From Pseudomonadota bacterium (lineage in GTDB: Bacteria > Pseudomonadota > Gammaproteobacteria > Burkholderiales > Burkholderiaceae_C): a DNA stretch of 45,568 bases. A model generated the notes under the pieces. It ran no database searches. It was not told where the DNA came from and worked only from the letters and a program-made list of their open reading frames with translations. Below are positions 40,913 through 45,568 of this stretch, one piece after another. The DNA is taken from NCBI GenBank assembly GCA_021847345.1, contig JAJZTW010000028.1, positions 1 to 45,568 of the forward strand, written 5' to 3'. Numbering within the stretch: the first letter of the stretch is position 1; each line of letters opens with the position of its first letter. The position numbers and the translations under genes are program-made.

Positions 40913-42256
40913 ATGCCCGCACCGTTGCCGATCCGCACGCCGCCCCCCGCCGCCGTCCCTCGAGTTCGCCACGCGCTGCCGAGCCTGGCCGTCGGGCTGG
41001 ATTTCGGCACCAGCGGGGCCCGCGTATGCGTGATCGACCGGCGGGGACGCTGCCTTTTCGAAGCGTCGAGCAGTTGGCCGCGGCCCATGCAGCAGGGTTG
41101 CGACGACTGGGAAGCCGCGCTGCTGGACCTGCTGGCGCGTGTTCCCGCCACGCTGCGCGCGAGCCTGGACACGCTGGCGCTGTGCGCGACCTCCGGCAGC
41201 GTGCTGTGGGCCGATCGGCGCCTGCGCCCGGTCGGCCCGGTGCTGATGTATTTCGACCCCCGCGCGCAGGCCGTCGGCGCCGACCTGCAGCGTGCCGATG
41301 CCGCGACTCCCGTCGAGGGTCTGGCCCGGATGGAATGGCTGTGGCGAGAGCTCGGCGCGGCGGCGCTGGCCGGCGCCCGCCCCATGCACCAGGCCGACTG
41401 GCTGGTCGAGCGCCTGCTCGGGCGGCGCCGGGCGGGTGGCGCCACCGACTGGCACAACGCGCTGAAAAGCGGCGCCGACCCTTCCCGCTGTGCCTGGTCG
41501 CCGGTGGCGGCGCAGCGGGCCTACGCGACGCGCCTGCCGCGCATCGTCGCTCCCGGAACCCGGCTCGGGCGAATCGACCCGGCGCTGGCGCTGGCGCTCG
41601 GGATCTCCCCGCGCCTGCGCGTGCTGGCCGGGACCACCGATGCCAACGCGGCGTTCCTGGCCGCCGGCGCCAGTCGTGCGGGCCAGGCACTGAGCACGCT
41701 GGGCAGCACGCTGGTGCTCAAGCTGCTGTCGCGGCGCCGGGTCGACGCTCCCTCCTGCGGGGTCTACAGCCATCGTTTCGGTTCCGCGTGGCTGGTGTCA
41801 GGCGCCAGCAACGCCGGCGCCGCGGTGCTGCGCGAACTGTTCGGCGACCAGCGCCTGCGCCTGCTCAGCGCGTGCATCGACGCCGAGCGCGACAGTCCCC
41901 TCGATCTGTACCCGATGGCGGGGGTCGGCGAGCGCTTCCCGCAACCCGATCCGACACTGACGCCGCGCCTGCTGCCGCGCCCGACCGACGATGCGCAGTA
42001 CCTGCACGGCCTGCTGCAGGGCCTGGCGCGAATCGAGGCCCGAGGCTACGCGCGCCTGGCCGAACTGGGCGCGCCGGCGCCCACGCTGGTACTGGGCAGC
42101 GGAGGCGGAGCGTCGAATCCGGCCTGGACCCGCCTGCGCGAGCGTGCGCTGGGGGTGCCGGTACGTGCCGCGGCGGACACCCGGGCGGCGTTCGGCGCCG
42201 CGCGCCTGGCGCTGCACGGCAGCCGCGTGTTCGACATCGACCCGCAGGCCGGCTGA
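40913..42256 (+). CDS. FGGY-family carbohydrate kinase
   Basis: 447 residues, slightly short for the family. The ATP-binding actin-like fold shows VGLDFGTSGARVCVIDRRGR (phosphate loop), LCATSGSVLWADR, then VLAGTTDANAAFLAAGAS and STLGSTLVLKLLS, and LVLGSGGGASNPAWTRLRER (adenosine-binding). Family members phosphorylate sugars or polyols such as xylulose, ribulose or glycerol; the substrate is not evident. No sugar transporter or isomerase lies nearby. Confidence 0.87.
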   Translation: MPAPLPIRTPPPAAVPRVRHALPSLAVGLDFGTSGARVCVIDRRGRCLFEASSSWPRPMQQGCDDWEAALLDLLARVPATLRASLDTLALCATSGSVLWADRRLRPVGPVLMYFDPRAQAVGADLQRADAATPVEGLARMEWLWRELGAAALAGARPMHQADWLVERLLGRRRAGGATDWHNALKSGADPSRCAWSPVAAQRAYATRLPRIVAPGTRLGRIDPALALALGISPRLRVLAGTTDANAAFLAAGASRAGQALSTLGSTLVLKLLSRRRVDAPSCGVYSHRFGSAWLVSGASNAGAAVLRELFGDQRLRLLSACIDAERDSPLDLYPMAGVGERFPQPDPTLTPRLLPRPTDDAQYLHGLLQGLARIEARGYARLAELGAPAPTLVLGSGGGASNPAWTRLRERALGVPVRAAADTRAAFGAARLALHGSRVFDIDPQAG

Positions 42257-42350
42257 AACCTGTTCAAGAGGCCCCTGGCGCGCCGACGCCGCAACACCGA
42301 AAATACGCAGCACAAGCCGGCCCCCGCTGGCACGGCAGGCCCTTCGGCTC

Positions 42351-43271
42351 ATGGACAGACAGAACATTCCCCCCGGCGTCCTCGAACTCGCGCAAGCCGG
42401 CGACATGGTGGCCCAGGAATGGCTGGGCGACCACCTGCGCAACCAGGGCGATCACGAGCAGGCGGGAGCCTGGTACGAGAAGGCGGCCACCCAGGGCTCG
42501 GCCAGCGCCCAGTACAACCTGGGCTGGATGCATTACCACGGACGCGGCGTGGTCCAGGACTACGCGCGCTGCATGTACTGGTGGAAGAAGGCAGCCGAGC
42601 AGAACATGGTCCGGGCCATCGGTTCCATCGGCATCCTGTTCGAGAACGGCTACGTGGTCACGCGCAATCCGGGCGAGGCGGCGCGCTGGTACCGGGCGGC
42701 GGCCGACCAGGGCGATGCGCCGTCCAGCTGGTTCCTGGGTCGCCTGTACCAGCAGGGCCTGGGGGTGAACCGGGACCGCGAACTGGCCCTGCATTTTTTC
42801 CGGCGTGCCGCCGAGCAGTCGCACCGCTCGGCGCAGTACACGCTGGGGCTGAGCCTGCTTGCCGGCCATGTACGCGAGCGCTGGCCGGAGGCGATGGAAT
42901 GGCTGCGCCGCGCCGCCCAGTCGGGGCATGAGGCGGCCCAGTACATGCTGGGCATCACGCTGCTTCGGGGGCGGCGGGCACCTCGCAATGTGCGCGAGGC
43001 GCTGCACTGGCTGACCCAGGCGGGCGAACGCGGCCATGCCATGGCGCAGTTCGAGCTCGGCCGCATGTACTGGCGCGGCATCGGCGTGCTGCCCGACGTC
43101 GGGCGCGCCAAGCACTGGTGGAAAATGGGTGCGGCGCAGCGCCATGTGCCCAGTCGCGAGGCGCTGCAGCGCCTGCGCCGGCAGATGCAGGGCGCCGGAA
43201 TCGATTTCGAGCAGACCGACTTCGCGCCGACGGTGGTCGGCCAGCCGGCGGGGCGCCGGCGCCGCGGCTGA
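42351..43271 (+). CDS. Sel1-repeat (TPR-like) protein
   Basis: 306 residues built almost entirely of Sel1-like repeats of 36 residues, about seven by eye, each with the pattern AQYxLGxMYxxGxGVxxDxxxAxxWxxKAAEQ (for example SAQYNLGWMHYHGRGVVQDY and MAQFELGRMYWRGIGVLPDV). There is no signal peptide, so it probably acts in the cytoplasm as a protein-protein scaffold. The C-terminal 35 residues are unique and basic. Confidence 0.88.
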   Translation: MDRQNIPPGVLELAQAGDMVAQEWLGDHLRNQGDHEQAGAWYEKAATQGSASAQYNLGWMHYHGRGVVQDYARCMYWWKKAAEQNMVRAIGSIGILFENGYVVTRNPGEAARWYRAAADQGDAPSSWFLGRLYQQGLGVNRDRELALHFFRRAAEQSHRSAQYTLGLSLLAGHVRERWPEAMEWLRRAAQSGHEAAQYMLGITLLRGRRAPRNVREALHWLTQAGERGHAMAQFELGRMYWRGIGVLPDVGRAKHWWKMGAAQRHVPSREALQRLRRQMQGAGIDFEQTDFAPTVVGQPAGRRRRG

Positions 43272-43365
43272 GCGCGGCAGCGAGCGCGGCGCGAAAAAAA
43301 GGCGCGCGCCCGAGGGCAACGCGCCGGACGCAGGGGCGGCAGACCCGCCGCCCTCGCGCTCACCG

Positions 43366-43689
43366 TCACTTCTTGTTGCTCAGGCATTCCTTCATGAACT
43401 TCTTGCGCGCGTCGCCCTTGAGCGCGCGGGTCTTCGCCTGGGCATTGCAATCGACCATCTTCTGCTGCTGCGCGGTGAGCTTGCGCGCCGGCGCCGCGGT
43501 TGCCGCCTTGGCGCTCAGGCACTGCTTCATGAAGTCCTTGCGCGCAGTTCCCTTGAGCCCCTTGGCCGTGGCCTCGGTGTTGCACTGGCTCATTTTCTGG
43601 TTCTGGGCGCTGGCGGCCTGCGCCGGCGAGATTGCCGTGGCGCCCAGCAGCGCGCAGGACATCGCGAAAGCCAAAAGCAGTTTTTTCAT
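43366..43689 (-). CDS. PsiF-repeat periplasmic protein
   Basis: 107 residues. A signal peptide (MKKLLLAFAMSCALLGATAI, ending SPAQA) precedes two PsiF repeats, each with the pattern QxxKMxxCNxxAxxKGLKGxxRKxFMKxCL (QNQKMSQCNTEATAKGLKG; QQKMVDCNAQAKTRALKGD). The paired cysteines of each repeat probably form disulfides. E. coli PsiF is induced by phosphate starvation, but the protein's role is unknown. It converges on the Sel1 gene. Confidence 0.9.
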   Translation of the reverse strand: MKKLLLAFAMSCALLGATAISPAQAASAQNQKMSQCNTEATAKGLKGTARKDFMKQCLSAKAATAAPARKLTAQQQKMVDCNAQAKTRALKGDARKKFMKECLSNKK

Positions 43690-44101
43690 GATCGGATCTC
43701 TCAAGCGGTTCGGATTGTGGTGATTGGAGCCGCGGTGCGACAAGGCCCCGCCGGCGGCCCCTGGCTTGCGACAGGGCGCGCAAAGCATAGCGACGCCCGA
43801 CATGTTGCGAAACGTGTCGAAGCGAAGTGTTGTCGCATCGCCGCACCGCGCGCGCGAAGGTCGCGCCGCGTCAAACATCCGAAGCCGGGCGGCCTCTATG
43901 CTCCGTGGCGTCGCGCGCACCTCGCCGCGACTTTGACGCCAGGCGCAGTTGCCGGATCAGCTGACTCCCGGCGGCAGCCTGCTCGACGCCGGCGAGGTCG
44001 GCGGCATGCTGCAGCAAGGGCTCTCGGCGCTGGCGAAGCGGCTGTTCCAGAGCTGAGGGCCGGGCACGCAGGCTGCCGTCCTGCACCGGCGAGACCCGTT
44101 G
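43690..44101. other. Intergenic region with a possible gene remnant
   Basis: About 410 bases between psiF-like and acyl-CoA dehydrogenase genes. It holds the psiF-like promoter region and, on the plus strand at 43937-44056, a short protein-like frame described separately. Nothing else was seen. Confidence 0.4.
43937..44056 (+). pseudogene. Possible C-terminal remnant of an unidentified gene
   Basis: A 39-codon frame without a start codon, bounded by stops at 43934 and 44054, reads QLPDQLTPGGSLLDAGEVGG, then MLQQGLSALAKRLFQS. The composition is that of a genuine protein tail (helical, few rare residues), but I cannot name the family. It may be the last piece of a gene deleted upstream, or chance. 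Confidence 0.3.
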
Positions 44102-45283
<1,182 letters not shown>

Positions 45284-45365
45284 GGACATCTCCTGAATGG
45301 CGGCGACAGCACCGCGACGTGATCCCGTATTTCAACACCGGGACCGTGGCGGCGCCACCGCCGAC

Positions 45366-45568
45366 TCATGCCAGCAGGCACACGGTGTTCGACGCGCTCC
45401 AGTCGGTCAGCGGCTGGGCGAGGTCGGCGCCGCGCTGCACAGCGGTCATCTCGGCGACGATGCTCATGGCGATCTCCGGCGGCGTCAGGCCTCCCAGGCG
45501 CAGCCCCACGGGCCCGTGCAGGCGCGCCGCCTGCTCGGCGCTGACGTCGAACTCGAGCAGGCGCTCGC
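45366..45568 (-). CDS. XdhC/CoxI-family protein, C-terminal part (cut by right edge)
   Basis: The minus strand from the window edge to TGA 45368-45366 reads RLHGPVGLRLGGLTPPEIAM, then SIVAEMTAVQRG. HGPVGLxxGxxTPxEIAxSIxAE is the hallmark C-terminal segment of the XdhC family, whose members insert or sulfurate molybdenum cofactor for xanthine/CO-type dehydrogenases. The N-terminal part lies beyond the edge. It precedes the acyl-CoA dehydrogenase on the same strand. Confidence 0.75.
   Translation of the reverse strand, partial: ERLLEFDVSAEQAARLHGPVGLRLGGLTPPEIAMSIVAEMTAVQRGADLAQPLTDWSASNTVCLLA

Noticed and set aside
43334-43353. GGGCGGC/GCCGCCC hairpin as a terminator between the convergent Sel1 and PsiF-like genes
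   Set aside because: The stem is real but no T run follows on either strand, so a rho-independent terminator cannot be supported.

Overview
The window is GC-rich, tightly packed chromosomal DNA of a proteobacterium, most likely a betaproteobacterium of the order Burkholderiales. Grounds: the TatA type, the feoABC layout, CbpA/CbpM, PsiF-type and BenE proteins, the ABC-transporter/IclR aromatic gene sets, and the CCGCGGGG/GGGCTGG-type palindromic repeats. No rRNA, tRNA or CRISPR array was seen. The genus cannot be fixed from the sequence alone.

1-6.9 kb is a scarred, island-like stretch. Two copies of the 5' end of a tyrosine-recombinase-like gene (one running off the left edge, one truncated) flank a metaxin-like GST gene, an RND efflux permease reduced to two out-of-frame pieces, and a response regulator cut off where it joins the RND piece. 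A secreted GH5-like lipoprotein follows, then a 5'-truncated IS630 transposase with its DUF6429 partner and the tail of a second IS630 copy.

6.9-12.2 kb holds a TetR-controlled GST-cupin-tetR operon with a clear operator-like dyad, a small cupin, a stand-alone tatA, and a large secreted lipoprotein preceded by a REP-like hairpin.

12.2-26.9 kb is the core of the window: two divergent catabolic modules, each with its own IclR paralogue. Module A (leftward from 22.05 kb) is FAD monooxygenase, DUF2783, livK, livH, a livM-livG fusion, livF, an FAD-linked oxidase and a membrane metallophosphoesterase. Module B (leftward from 25.85 kb) is an MBL-fold protein with a degenerate metal site, a VOC protein and fumarylacetoacetase. 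Together they suggest uptake, hydroxylation and homogentisate-like breakdown of an aromatic acid, but no recognisable ring-cleavage dioxygenase is present. The metallophosphoesterase gene carries two tandem in-frame palindromic elements whose stems differ in sequence but keep base pairing.

26.8-35.8 kb is mixed housekeeping and accessory DNA: a GT2 glycosyltransferase, a CbiX-like chelatase, a potassium channel, cbpM-cbpA, a lower-GC secreted orphan, a BenE transporter, a proline-rich exported peptide, a haloacetate dehalogenase with a complete fluoroacetate-dehalogenase residue set, and a YbaK-type deacylase.

35.9-45.6 kb holds feoABC behind a Fur-box-like site, fdhD, two small heat-shock proteins, an FGGY kinase, a Sel1-repeat protein, a PsiF-repeat protein, an acyl-CoA dehydrogenase and the 3' end of an XdhC-family gene cut by the right edge.
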